From positions 1 through 64,000 of the forward strand of contig NZ_BMQA01000001.1 in the NCBI RefSeq assembly GCF_014647875.1: a DNA stretch of 64,000 nucleotides. The letters run 5' to 3'. A program made the translations under genes and the position numbers. The notes below the pieces were generated by a model, which saw only the letters and a program-made list of their open reading frames with translations, had not been told where the DNA came from and did no database searches. This DNA comes from Streptomyces brasiliensis (lineage in GTDB: Bacteria; Actinomycetota; Actinomycetes; Streptomycetales; Streptomycetaceae). Positions 36,323 to 45,115 of this stretch are shown piece after piece; position 1 is the first letter of the stretch; each line of letters begins with the position of its first letter.

Positions 36323-36643
36323 ATGGCGGTGAACGAGCAACGGCTCACCCGGCACGAACAGCTCCTACTGGACGGCATCGAGTCGGCGCTGAATCAGGAC
36401 CGCGCTCTCGTGCGCAGCATGCGACGGGCACGTAAGCCTCGTTCGGTCTGGCTGTCGCTCTCCGTCGCACTGCTGGCAGTGGCGTCCGTCTTCCTCGTGG
36501 TCACGGGCATTCGCACCCAGGATCCCGCCGTCATCTGCGCCTTCGCCGTGTTGTGGCCGCTGACCATGCTCCAGGGGTTTCGCCTGCTGTGCCGGTGGAC
36601 GGAGGTGCGTGGCGGTCGCACGGTCGCACGGCCTCCTTCCTGA
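36323..36643 (+). CDS. DUF3040-type small membrane protein
   Basis: 106 aa. Starts VNEQRLTRHEQLLLDGIES, the DUF3040 opening with an amphipathic helix, followed by two membrane helices (VWLSLSVALLAVASVFLVV and AVICAFAVLWPLTMLQGF). Function unknown. The ATG at 36323 or GTG at 36329 may be the start; no strong SD is visible. Confidence 0.65.
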   Translation: MAVNEQRLTRHEQLLLDGIESALNQDRALVRSMRRARKPRSVWLSLSVALLAVASVFLVVTGIRTQDPAVICAFAVLWPLTMLQGFRLLCRWTEVRGGRTVARPPS

Positions 36644-36659
36644 CCGTCTCCGAATCGTC

Positions 36660-37386
36660 TCAGCCCTCGACCGCCAGTCCGGAACGCTCCGTGTCCGCCT
36701 GGCGCGCGATCTGCAGCGGACCGCGCCGGTCGCCGGTGTCGAGTTCGGGGCCGCTGTCCAGGAGACCGGTCGGGGCGACGTAGCGCTCCAGGGCGTTCTC
36801 CCACCAGGCTGCGCCGTCCTCGATGTACCGGAGCAGGACTCCCTCACGGACGGCCCACGGACAGACACACAGCGTCTTGACCCCCGGTCAGCTTCATCAC
36901 CGTGTGCCCCACAACCGCTCCGGCCAGGCTCTGCGCGGCGCGGGGTGCGCAGATGCCCGGGAGTTCGGCGCGCCGGTCGACGGGGAGGGCCGCGAGTGTG
37001 TCGCGGCAGTCACGCAGGTCGGCACGGGCCAGGTACCGTGGCACGAACGGGCCTTGGCGGCCGGGCGCGGCACCGCACAACCGCGCCGGTTGCTGGAAGG
37101 CCCGCGAGGTGGCCACCGTCGTTCGCGGTCCCTCCCAGCGGATCTGAGCGGCGACGTCCCGCAGTTGGTGGCGCACCCTGCGGCGCAGGGCCTTCAGGCT
37201 CCGCTCGCTCGGTGGCCCGTCACCGTCGAAGAACTCCCGGGTCAGCCGACTGGCGCCCAGGGGCAGCGAGGCGACGTAGTCCGGCAGTCGGCCGCGTCCG
37301 AAGGCCACTTCGAGCGACCCGCCGCCGATGTCGAACAGCGCCAGCGGGCCAGACTGCCAGCCCATCCACCGACGCGCGCCCCCCAC
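36660..37386 (-). pseudogene. Ppx/GppA-type phosphatase, N-terminally truncated and frameshifted
   Basis: Reads ARRWMGWQSGPLALFDIGGG, then FGRGRLPDYVASLPLGASRL and AGAVVGHTVMKLTG. In the next frame it continues VCPWAVREGVLLRYIEDG and ends near 36660. The frameshift is at a run of five C (plus strand, 36881-36885), consistent with one extra base. The first 100-135 residues, which carry the N-terminal ATPase-fold lobe, are missing. The 5' side is fused to a different small gene. Such enzymes hydrolyse polyphosphate or pppGpp; this copy lacks half the active site. Confidence 0.82.
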
Positions 37387-37501
37387 GGACGGTGCTCGAC
37401 GCTCCGCCGAACAGCCGGGCGAGGGCCCGGAACGGCAGGGTCACCACGGCGGCGATCGTGGTGCCGACGGCACGCGGCACGTCGGCGATGGCCCGGAACA
37501 T
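37380..37501 (-). pseudogene. LPFR-motif small protein, 3' end lost by fusion
   Basis: Starts MFRAIADVPRAVGTTIAAVV then TLPFRALARLFGGASSTVRG, matching the short Streptomyces 'LPFR motif' proteins of about 45 residues. Instead of stopping it runs on, out of frame, through the Ppx remnant to 37220 (93 aa in total). A G-rich SD precedes the ATG. Whether the extended product is stable is unknown; the first 40 residues look intact. Confidence 0.62.
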
Positions 37502-37701
37502 GGAAGGCCCCCTCGAGCGGGTCTCTGTGTCGGTTCTCTGTGTCCTGGCGCACGAGTGCCCGTGGCCGGGACGACCACTCGGCCCGGTCGGACGGTGCTT
37601 GTCGACATGCCGTTACTACTCAACGTGACGCTCCGACGAGCGGTGGCCCAGGCACCGCCTTAGGTTGGGCTGGCAAGCGACACCACCCCCCAGGAGGAGT
37701 C

Positions 37702-37893
37702 ATGGCCGACAAGGGCCGACAGGAAAAGATGACCGGCAAGGCCAAGGAGACGACCGGGAAGGTCACCGGCGATCGCGAGATGGAGATCGAGGGCAGGCTC
37801 CAACAGGCCCGCGGCGAGGCCAAGAAAGCACGCGCCAAGGCCGGCGAACGCGTCGAGGAGACCGGTCGCTCCATCAAGCGCGGCAACTCCTGA
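37702..37893 (+). CDS. CsbD-family stress protein
   Basis: 63 aa, highly charged and helical: MADKGRQEKMTGKAKETTGK, with a second KGxxxxARG-type element. CsbD proteins are small, very abundant general-stress proteins under sigma-B-type control. GGAGGAG lies 3-9 bases before the ATG. Monocistronic. The long ORF in this frame starting at 36823 is an artefact. Confidence 0.88.
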   Translation: MADKGRQEKMTGKAKETTGKVTGDREMEIEGRLQQARGEAKKARAKAGERVEETGRSIKRGNS

Positions 37894-38340
37894 GCCCGCG
37901 CGGGAAGGGGGTTCGCCCGTCCGCGGGAACTCCCTTCCCGCCTGCTCCGGTCAGCTCACGGCCACCGCTGAGGCGGTCCGCCCGCAGCGCACCTCGGACC
38001 GCTCACACGGGCTGTCAGTCCCATGATCCGAGCCCGGCCTCGGCTCGACGGGTTTGAGGACGGTTCGTTCGGCCACTCGGCTTGTGGGTCAGGCGGCTCT
38101 GTTCGGGGAGAAGCGCCGCGGAGCCGACGACGGCCCCGTCAACCTCCACTGTGGATGACAGCTCCGCCGGACCTGGACGGCGGCGCGCCGGTATGGCGCC
38201 GCCGCCGTTCTTCATCGCAAGAGCGACTCGATGAGCACCACCGACGAACTCCCCGTACCGCGGACCCTGTGGCCCCATGAAACGCGGTGGGCGGTGATGC
38301 CGGACCCTTTCGCCGTGCCCGGGCAAGTGCCTGAGCGCCT
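37894..38340. other. Gap between csbD-like gene and ATP-grasp remnant
   Basis: About 450 bp. Several short ORFs, including a plus-strand frame at 38231 (MSTTDELPVPRTLWPHETRW), have weak coding character but no recognisable family. Given the surroundings this may be eroded coding sequence. Confidence 0.35.
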
Positions 38341-39153
38341 TCAGGGCCGGGCGTCGGACTGCATGACGTCCCTGAGCCGAGCCTCCAGTTCGGCGGCTCT
38401 TCGCGGGTCGGGAGCCAACACCGCGTAGGGGATGCTCCGTTCGTCGTGAGCGGGCTCCCTGTACAGCACGAGCCCCGCCGTCCGCCTCAGCCGATCGACC
38501 ATGGCGTGCGGAGTGGTGGTCGCCGTCCTGCGGACGTTGCTCTCCGTGGCTAACAATCGGCACTGCGAGTCCATGACCGCGTCGATCCCGAAGGTCCCGC
38601 GGTATCCGTGTGCGGCCAGGTGGCGGCCGAGCACCGAGGCCCACCGATCCAGATCTTTCCCGACACCGTCGGGGCATGCGGTCAGGGGCGAGTCGTAGCC
38701 CGTGCACGCCGCGTCCGCCGTGCGCATCCCACCGCTGAACGCCAGGCGCGGACCGCTTTCCAGGACCTCACCCTGAACGCTGACCGAACGGACCACGCCC
38801 AGGTACTGTTCGACCACCCACTGTCCGGACTGCGGGTGCGGTCCTGGGTCGGCCCGGGTGACCCGGCACAGCCTGTATCCGCCGGCGGCCCGGTTCGCCT
38901 TCACCACGAGGCGCTCATGGCCCACCAGCATCGCCGCCACCATGGTGCCGAGTTCGCCGCCCTCGCAGCAAAGGCCGAGGGGTACCCGGATGTCCAGATC
39001 GGCAGCGAGCGCCCGGGAGCCGGATTTCGTGTTGAGCCGATACGTGATGTCCTGGGTCCCCGGCGCTACGCCGCACGGCCCGTAGGGCGCCACCGGTACG
39101 CCGAGCCGGGCCGCGAGTTCGACAGCCGGGACGTCCAGCGCGATGGGCAGCAA
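38341..39153 (-). pseudogene. ATP-grasp (pre-ATP-grasp/PGM1-like) protein, N-terminally truncated
   Basis: 270 codons open. ATP-grasp features: YRLNTKSGSRALAADLDIRV, VGHERLVVKANRAAGGYRL and the C-terminal GTFGIDAVMD with ATESNVRRTATTTPHAMV. Related Streptomyces proteins have a further N-terminal pre-ATP-grasp domain of 150 or more residues, absent here. The conserved frame can be traced a little upstream of the Met (AARPDSRLLPIALDVPAVEL) to about 39175, where decarboxylase sequence of the opposite strand begins. Such enzymes join a carboxylate to an amine. A functional short form is possible but the junction argues for truncation. Confidence 0.62.
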
Positions 39154-39180
39154 ACGGCTGTCCGGGCGCGCGGCACAGAG

Positions 39181-39417
39181 GGCACCCAGCCACGGGACGC
39201 GTATTTCTCACGCCATGAGAAAGTGCCTGCCGCAGAGGCCCCGGGAAGGATCGCCGCGGAGATGATCACTCCCTACCCGCCCGTCGCCCTGCCCGGTGAA
39301 CGGCTGACCGAGCCCGTGCCGGAGTACCTGGTCACCGGGGTCGAGGCCGGCATGTTCCGGCCGGACGCGGCCGATCAGCGGCTGCGCACCGTCCGCGTCG
39401 TGGCGCAGGAGGACTGA
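39181..39417 (+). pseudogene. C-terminal remnant of an Orn/Lys/Arg decarboxylase
   Basis: About 78 codons: PRDAYFSRHEKVPAAEAPGR, then IAAEMITPYPPVALPGERLT and ending VRVVAQED. This is the C-terminal domain of fold-type I Orn/Lys/Arg decarboxylases, where TPYPPG and PGER are conserved. The PLP domain is missing and the upstream frame is antisense to the ATP-grasp remnant. The intact enzyme would have made cadaverine, putrescine or agmatine. Confidence 0.7.
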
Positions 39418-39521
39418 GCCGCATACGGCGCAGATCGCGAAGGTGCGCGCAGGCAATTGTCGGCCGCAACGTGCACCGTGTGATCGTCGGCAGGCTCAAG
39501 TGCGGTGCGACGGAACGCCGT

Positions 39522-40250
39522 TCACGAAGGGGAGCCGTTCGCCCGGCCGTCCAGGGCGCGGGCGGCGACCCGCAGGTCCGAGACCAGCCCCGCGTACACC
39601 GCGTCGCGGTCGTCCGCGCGCAGGACCGCGGAGGGGTGGATCGTCGCGACCAGCCCGAGGATGCCCTCGTCCACCACACCGCCGCCACCAGCGTCCGCGC
39701 CGCCGTCGAATCCGGGCCACTGCAGCAGAGCACCGCGCCGCTCGGTCACCCGGAACGACGAACCGAGCAGCGCCTTGCCCGCTGTCGCCCCGAGTGCCAC
39801 GACCACGTCGGGGCGGACGACGCGGAGTTCGGCCTCCAGCCACGGCCTGCACGCCGTCATCTCGCGCAGACTCGGCGCCTTGTGGATGCGCCGCTTGCGC
39901 CCCTCGGGAACGACGAATTTGAAGTGCTTGACGGCGTTGGTGACATAGGCGCCGGCCGGATCGATGCCCGCGTCCGCCAGCGCCCGCTCCAGGACTCTGC
40001 CGGCCGGGCCCACGAACGGCCTTCCCTGCCGGTCCTCCTGATCACCCGGCTGCTCACCGAGCAGCAGAATCCGCGCATCGGAGTCGCCCTCACCGAACAC
40101 GGTCTGCGTGGCGTCCTCGTACAGCGGGCAGCCACGGCAGCTTGCCGCCGCCCGGCGCAGCCCTGCCAGACCGGCACGCCGACCGGGAAGATAGGGAGTG
40201 GCGTCGTATCCCTGTCCCGCCCGCTCCTCGGGCGTCGTACGTGTGGCCAT
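39522..40250 (-). CDS. udgX: UdgX-family uracil-DNA glycosylase
   Basis: 242 aa, 4Fe-4S uracil-DNA glycosylase superfamily. N-terminal cluster cysteines in SCRGCPLY, motif A GEQPGDQEDRQGRPFVGPAG, and C-terminal LVATIHPSAVLR. The insert EGRKRRIHKAPS contains KRRIH, the loop that defines UdgX, whose His forms a covalent bond with the abasic site. The enzyme excises uracil and stays attached to the DNA. GGAAGGAG lies 8 bases before the ATG. First of several DNA-repair genes in this region. Confidence 0.9.
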   Translation of the reverse strand: MATRTTPEERAGQGYDATPYLPGRRAGLAGLRRAAASCRGCPLYEDATQTVFGEGDSDARILLLGEQPGDQEDRQGRPFVGPAGRVLERALADAGIDPAGAYVTNAVKHFKFVVPEGRKRRIHKAPSLREMTACRPWLEAELRVVRPDVVVALGATAGKALLGSSFRVTERRGALLQWPGFDGGADAGGGGVVDEGILGLVATIHPSAVLRADDRDAVYAGLVSDLRVAARALDGRANGSPS

Positions 40251-40341
40251 CTCGCGACGCTCCTTCCGAACCGGTGTTGCGAAACGTGCTCAGCGCCACG
40301 GGAAGCCGCGGAGCACGAGGAACCCAAAGGTCCTTCGTGGG

Positions 40342-41394
40342 TCACGCCGCCAGCGGTGCCGTCTGCATGCCCGCATGGTTGCGGAGGCCGTCGAGGAACT
40401 CCTGGACCGCCTCCACAGCCGTGTGGCGCGGCTGCCAGTCCAGTTCCGTGCGGGCGCGGGAACAGGACAGCAAGGGCAGTCGCAGGACGGCGTCGAAGAG
40501 GTCCGGTGAGGCCGGAACCAGATGCAGGCGCCAGGCCGCGGAGAGCGCGGCCCGTACCGGTGGCAGGGGTAGCTTCACCGGCCGGGCGTCCAGGACCCGG
40601 GCGAGTTCGGCGGCGTCCAGCACCGGGCCGGCGGCGAGGTTGAAGGCTCCGCGGACCGGGCGGATGACCGCCTCGCGGCAGGCGGCCGCCGCGTCATCGG
40701 TGTGGAGTGCCTGGAAGACGAGGCCGCGCAGGTCGGGAACCGCGGGCACCAGCGAGGGGCGAACCAGGTGGGACGGCAGGAGCCGCCCGGCGAAGATCCG
40801 TCGCTGCTGGGAGGCGGACTCCCGCTTGAACATGAAGGCGGGCCGCAGCCGGACGACCCGCATGCCGGCGTTGTGCAGCTCGTACGCGTCCAGGTAACGC
40901 TCGAGATACGCCTTCTCCCGGCAGTAGGCCGCCTGCGGCCAGCCGTGAGTGGGCCAGCTCTCGTCGACTCGTGACTCCTTCGGGCCCGGTGAGTAGGCGC
41001 CGACCGACGAGGCGTGGACGAGAGTACCCACTCCGGCCTGGGCGGCCGCTTCGAAGACCCGGATGCTGCCCAGCACATTCGTACGCCATGTCGTCACGGG
41101 GTCGTGGGTGGGCTGGAACTTCCAGGCCAAGTGCACGACCGCGTCCGCACCGGCGAAGCGGTGGACGAGGTCGCTGCCACCCGGGTCGATGTCCGCGACG
41201 GCCCAGGTCGTCCTGTCGGGACGCCAGTCGGGCGCTCTGCGGGCCAAGCCGAGGATCGAGGCCACACGCGGATCCTCGGCGAGGGCCGCCATGACGCTGG
41301 TCCCCACGTTTCCGGTCGCCCCGACCACCACGACTCTGGTGCCGACGCCGCCCTCAGCACCGGTACGGGTCCAGTGGTCCATGCCGCCGTTCAT
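40342..41394 (-). CDS. NAD-dependent epimerase/dehydratase family protein
   Basis: 350 aa extended SDR. Rossmann motif VVVGATGNVGTSVM, acidic residue after the second strand, and YCREKAYLERYLDAYE carrying the YxxxK pair. Length and layout are normal. It probably modifies a nucleotide sugar or similar NAD-dependent substrate, but nothing nearby identifies it. The gene lies 91 bp upstream of udgX, same strand. Confidence 0.83.
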   Translation of the reverse strand: MNGGMDHWTRTGAEGGVGTRVVVVGATGNVGTSVMAALAEDPRVASILGLARRAPDWRPDRTTWAVADIDPGGSDLVHRFAGADAVVHLAWKFQPTHDPVTTWRTNVLGSIRVFEAAAQAGVGTLVHASSVGAYSPGPKESRVDESWPTHGWPQAAYCREKAYLERYLDAYELHNAGMRVVRLRPAFMFKRESASQQRRIFAGRLLPSHLVRPSLVPAVPDLRGLVFQALHTDDAAAACREAVIRPVRGAFNLAAGPVLDAAELARVLDARPVKLPLPPVRAALSAAWRLHLVPASPDLFDAVLRLPLLSCSRARTELDWQPRHTAVEAVQEFLDGLRNHAGMQTAPLAA

Positions 41395-41498
41395 GTCGCC
41401 CGCCTTCCAGCGAGGGTCCGTGACTCCCTCCGCGTACCCGGGCCCGGGGTCGTCAGTCGTCGCGATACGGCGCCTGCGCGGAGAGACGTCCTGGCGGG

Positions 41499-41744
41499 TC
41501 AGGAGGGCTTCAGTGGATCGTGCCCCATGTCCATGAGCGGATGACGAGAGATCATGTCGACGACGCTGTGAAAGTCGCGGTTCCGGGTTTCCCGCGGCGT
41601 TGCTCCGAAACGGGGCGTGGCGCGCGTACCGGCGTCGACGACGCCGGTAGCGTCGCCCTGGATCACGATCCGAAACCGTGTCGCCGCTGCACTCCGCACA
41701 GCTTCCCGCGTGGCGCCGGGAGCGACGCGTGGCACCTGGCGCAT
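41499..41744 (-). CDS. Hypothetical small protein
   Basis: 81 aa, beginning MRQVPRVAPGATREAVRS and ending in LMDMGHDPLKPS. It has a good SD (GGGAGGGG about 6 bases before the ATG) but only moderate G/C bias at third positions. No family recognised. It is the only supportable ORF in the 475-bp gap between the epimerase and the winged-helix gene. Confidence 0.33.
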   Translation of the reverse strand: MRQVPRVAPGATREAVRSAAATRFRIVIQGDATGVVDAGTRATPRFGATPRETRNRDFHSVVDMISRHPLMDMGHDPLKPS

Positions 41745-41827
41745 GACTGCCCCTCCCGTGAGAACCTCACCTGTTCACCACGCTGCCCCAGAACAAGACA
41801 CACGTCAATAAAAACATGAAATGATCT

Positions 41828-41870
41828 TCGTGTTTTTGTATACACGAGTTCTCTCTCGTAGGATTGCCCC
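41828..41870 (+). promoter_or_regulatory. Leaderless promoter with inverted repeat for the winged-helix gene
   Basis: An AT-rich patch, striking in this genome. TTGTAT (41836-41841), 17-bp spacer and TAGGAT (41859-41864) place the transcription start at or next to the ATG at 41871, and no SD is present. The inverted repeat TCGTGT/ACACGA (41828-41833, 41842-41847) overlaps the -35, a good place for autorepression by the encoded DNA-binding protein. Confidence 0.55.
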
Positions 41871-42221
41871 ATGGATGGACAACTCCCCGAACAGCGGACC
41901 ACGTGGACGTTCCTCACCAACCACGCGCGTGTTCTGGCCGCCATAGCCGACGACCCGAAGAAGCGCATCCGCGACCTCGCGGCACACTGCAGGCTCACCG
42001 AGCGCGCGGTTCAGAAGATCATTTTCGATCTGGAGCAGGACGGCTACCTCTCCCACACCCGAGTCGGCCGCGGCAACATCTACCGGATCCAGCCTGACGG
42101 AGTACTGCGTCACCCCGCCGAGGCCGGACTCACCGTCGCCGCCCTGCTCTCCGTCCTCGTTCAGGACGAGGCTCGGCGCACCGGACATGTCGATTCCGAC
42201 GTGCCGGCGGACGACCGTTAG
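41871..42221 (+). CDS. Winged-helix DNA-binding protein (MarR/ArsR-like)
   Basis: 116 aa. A central winged helix is readable: HARVLAAIADDPKKRIRDLA, AAHCRLTERAVQKIIFDLEQ, then the wing GYLSHTRVGRGNIYRI. It lacks metal-binding cysteines and any effector domain. Translation probably starts at the first base of a leaderless mRNA. Target genes unknown; the upstream inverted repeat suggests autoregulation. Confidence 0.8.
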   Translation: MDGQLPEQRTTWTFLTNHARVLAAIADDPKKRIRDLAAHCRLTERAVQKIIFDLEQDGYLSHTRVGRGNIYRIQPDGVLRHPAEAGLTVAALLSVLVQDEARRTGHVDSDVPADDR

Positions 42222-42360
42222 ACGCACCCGGCGCACAGTGGCCGAGCACCTTCGGCGTGCTGTTCCAGTTACGTCCGCTGCCAGGGGGTACCCGTGTGGC
42301 ACCGTCGGCACGGGTCCGGCGCGCCGTGTGTCACCACGACCGCGTTCGCGAGGCGACCAC

Positions 42361-42980
42361 ATGACGAGCGGATCCCTCACCACCCCCGCCCCGCCCCGTT
42401 GTTGGGTTCCCCGGGGCGTCTACGCGCCGCAGGCCGACACCCGGCTCCTGCGGCGGGCGATGCGGCGCGAGGAGATCACCTGCCGGACGGACGTCCTGGA
42501 CCTGGGCACCGGCAGTGGGGTACTCGCTGCGGAGGCCGCCAGGTTGGGCGCGCGGGTCACCGCCGTCGACATCTCCTGGCGGGCGGTCGGTGCCGCCTGG
42601 ATCAACGCGTTGCTGAACGGGCAGACCGTACGCGTGCGTCACGGCGATATGGCAGCCGCCGTGCCAGGCCGTCGCTTCGACCTCGTGGTCGCCAATCCCC
42701 CGTACGTGCCGGCTCCGTGCGACAGCCCCCGGGGTTCCGCCAGGGCCTGGGACGCCGGGCGGGACGGGCGACTCCTGATCGATCGCATCTGCGACGCCGC
42801 GCCGACGGTACTGCGCTCGAGGGGAACTCTGCTGATCGTGCAGTCGCACCTGTGCGGAATCGACGACACGCTGGCCCGCCTCGGGCGGGCCGGGCTACCG
42901 CGCAGGTAGTCGACCGGACCCGGCTGCCCTTCGGCCGCGTGCTGCTGTCACGACTGGCGTGGCTGCGCGAGCGGGAATGA
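42361..42980 (+). pseudogene. HemK/MTQ2-like N5-glutamine methyltransferase, frameshifted near the end
   Basis: The first 182 codons are good: SAM motif LDLGTGSGVLAAEAARLGA, VTAVDISWRAV and the substrate motif VVANPPYVPAP. At about 42896-42900 one base is missing: the frame stops at 42909, while the next frame continues AQVVDRTRLPFGRVLLSRLA up to 42980, the normal family ending. The truncated product lacks only about 24 C-terminal residues, so residual activity is conceivable. Related proteins methylate glutamine of GGQ-type substrates. A sequencing error must be excluded. Confidence 0.75.
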
Positions 42981-43059
42981 CGGGCGGGAGTACGACCGAG
43001 GAGCTGGTGGTGATCCGTGCCGGGCACGCGTGACCGGCGTGGGCGCGCGGGACCTCCGG

Positions 43060-43191
43060 TCACAGCTCCTCCATCCGGATCGCCTTGCGCAACCTCTCGT
43101 CGGCCTCCCCCTTTCCACGTCCTTCCCGTTCGAGCAGGGCTGCCGCGATGCTGTCGAGTTTGCGCTTGCTGAGAGCGCTCCGCGGGGTGTG
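43060..43191 (-). pseudogene. Remnant of a small charged protein
   Basis: In frame after the stop of the CBS remnant the minus strand reads SALSKRKLDSIAAALLERE then GKGEADERLRKAIRMEEL and a stop. It is coding-like with strong codon bias but has no start codon. Either a separate short gene that lost its 5' end or the displaced tail of the CBS gene. Confidence 0.35.
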
Positions 43192-43508
43192 TCATACCTG
43201 AGCTTCCCTGCCTCGCCGCGGCGCGGAGGCCTGTGCGCTGGGCCTGGCGGCGCTGATGGCGCCCAGCACCGGATTCTCGTCCCGCTCGACGCCAGGTCGC
43301 CGAGAGGGACGATCCCGACGGGCGTGTCCGCATCGTCGACGACGGGGATCGGGCGCACTGCATGCTCGCGCATGAGGTCGGCCGCTCGCTCGAGGCTGTC
43401 GTCCGGCCCGACCGTGACCAGTTCCTCGCTGCATGCCCCGGCCACAGTCGCCCGCTCGGGGTCCGGGCCGTCGGTGAAGACACGGACCACCGGGTCGCGG
43501 TCGGTCAT
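43192..43508 (-). pseudogene. CBS-domain protein, N-terminally truncated and frameshifted
   Basis: Starts at MTDRDPVVRVFTDGPDPE and continues ELVTVGPDDSLERAADLMRE and IPVVDDADTPVGIVPLGDLA, the second half of a paired-CBS protein. The first CBS half is absent upstream of 43508. Near 43291 one base is missing and the next frame carries the expected VERDENPVLGAISAA. An intact homologue is present at 53805. CBS pairs bind adenine nucleotides. Confidence 0.75.
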
Positions 43509-43740
43509 CAGACTCCGCAGCTGTCACGCTCACGCTGTGCCATGGCCGACGTCGACTGTCCGACGACGGGTACCCCAGCACCTGGCGCCCCAACTCCCCG
43601 GCACGCCGTGTCGCAGACGTACTGCCTGCGCTTCGGAACTCACCGAACCCGAGTTTTCTCCTGCGAACTCGTGAAACCCGTTGCCTGTGACCCGGACCAC
43701 ATGCGGCTCCTCACGGACAGGACACGAAGGGGCTGAGGTC

Positions 43741-44001
43741 ATGAAAGCCGAACATGCACGCCGCCGCACCGACTGTCCGGACACGGCCCGCCCGGTCGAA
43801 GGCATGGCCGTGCCGGAGGACCACGCCATGGCACCCGGCGTGACGCCTCCCGCCGAATCAGGGGTGTCGGGCCTCGGTGCTCCGGAGCACGAGGCACTGC
43901 GCAGAGGATGGGCGGTCGCGCCGCTCATCCTGATAGGGATCGTCGTCGTCCTCGTCGTCGTGGGACTGCTGGCGATGGCCATAGTGCTGGCGACCACCTG
44001 A
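43741..44001 (+). CDS. Small single-helix membrane protein, DUF6480-like
   Basis: 86 aa. A polar N-terminal half with the element VTPPAESGVSGLGAPEHEA is followed by one membrane helix (VAPLILIGIVVVLVVVGLLA). This is the layout of the Streptomyces DUF6480 family, of unknown function. A purine-rich SD (GAAGGGGCTGAGG) precedes the ATG. It lies 73 bp upstream of the Ku gene, same direction. Confidence 0.6.
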   Translation: MKAEHARRRTDCPDTARPVEGMAVPEDHAMAPGVTPPAESGVSGLGAPEHEALRRGWAVAPLILIGIVVVLVVVGLLAMAIVLATT

Positions 44002-44074
44002 GACGTCGGCCTCAGACCGAAGCCGGACACGACAATTCCGAGGGGTGATCCGGCCGACGGGAAGGAGAGGGGTG

Positions 44075-45085
44075 ATGTCCAGACCGATATGGACCGGTGT
44101 CGTCACAATGGGTCTGGTCGCGGTCCCCGTCGGCCTTTACACCGCGACCGAGGACCACAGCGTGCACTTCCACCAGCTGCAGCGCGGCACCTCCGACCGC
44201 ATCCGCAACAAGCGGGTCAACGAGCGCACCGGACGGGAAGGCGCCTCCGACGACATCGTCAAGGGCTACGACCTCGGCGACGGTGACTACGTGATCGTGG
44301 AGCCCGATGAACTCGACTCGATCGCCCCGGGCAGATCGAAAGTGATCGAGATGGCCGGCTTCGTCGATCTGGGCGAGATCGCGCCCGTCTACTTCGGCCG
44401 GACGTACTACCTCGCCCCTCGAGGCAAGGAGTACGTGAAGGTGTATCAGCTGCTGCGGACCGCGCTGGAACGCGCGGACAAGGCCGGGACCGCCACCTTC
44501 ACGATGCGCAGCAAGCAGTACCTGACGGCCCTGGGCGCCCAGGCGGACGTCCTGGTCATCCACCTCCTGCACTGGGCCGACGAGGTACGCGACCCGGGTG
44601 ACGTGATCGATCTGCTGCCGGACCGGCGCACCAAGGCCGACAACAGGGAACTGAAGTCCGCTGAACAACTCATCGGCGCCCTCAGCGTCGGCTGGGACCC
44701 GCGGGACTGTCACGACACGTTCGAAGAGCGCGTCAAGGAGCTTGTGGAGGCCAAACGCAAGGGTGAGGAAGTCGTCAGCGGGGCCCCACCCCCCGACGCC
44801 ACCAACGTCATCGACCTCGCGGAGGCCCTCCGCCAGAGCGTCGAACAGGCCGGGGCCAAGAGCGAAGGTTCGCGAACCGGCCGGCAACGCACGCTGTCCG
44901 CACACCGGACCCGACACCACGCCGAGCACCCGAAGCGGAGCCGGACGGACAGGGGCAGCGATGCCCTCTCCTCCCTTTCCAGGGAGGAGCTGTACCGGCG
45001 CGCCACGAAGGCGGACGTCCCGGGGCGCTCGAAGATGAACCGCGACGAGCTGATCGAGGCCCTTCAGCACCAGCCCGCCGCCTGA
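44075..45085 (+). CDS. ku: Ku protein (non-homologous end joining)
   Basis: 336 aa. The Ku beta-barrel core opens SRPIWTGVVTMGLVAVPVGL and contains VHFHQLQRGTSDRIRNKRV and FVDLGEIAPVYFGRTYYLAP. A basic linker and a C-terminal SAP-like helix pair (LSSLSREELYRRATKADVPG, RSKMNRDELIEAL) follow. Homodimeric Ku threads onto broken ends and recruits a ligase/polymerase. A GAAGGAGAGG precedes the ATG at 44075. The next gene follows after 30 bp. An ATP-dependent DNA ligase and PolX lie 6-8 kb downstream. Confidence 0.93.
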   Translation: MSRPIWTGVVTMGLVAVPVGLYTATEDHSVHFHQLQRGTSDRIRNKRVNERTGREGASDDIVKGYDLGDGDYVIVEPDELDSIAPGRSKVIEMAGFVDLGEIAPVYFGRTYYLAPRGKEYVKVYQLLRTALERADKAGTATFTMRSKQYLTALGAQADVLVIHLLHWADEVRDPGDVIDLLPDRRTKADNRELKSAEQLIGALSVGWDPRDCHDTFEERVKELVEAKRKGEEVVSGAPPPDATNVIDLAEALRQSVEQAGAKSEGSRTGRQRTLSAHRTRHHAEHPKRSRTDRGSDALSSLSREELYRRATKADVPGRSKMNRDELIEALQHQPAA

Positions 45086-45115
45086 TCAGCCACATCCGTG
45101 GCCCTGGAAGCGAGC

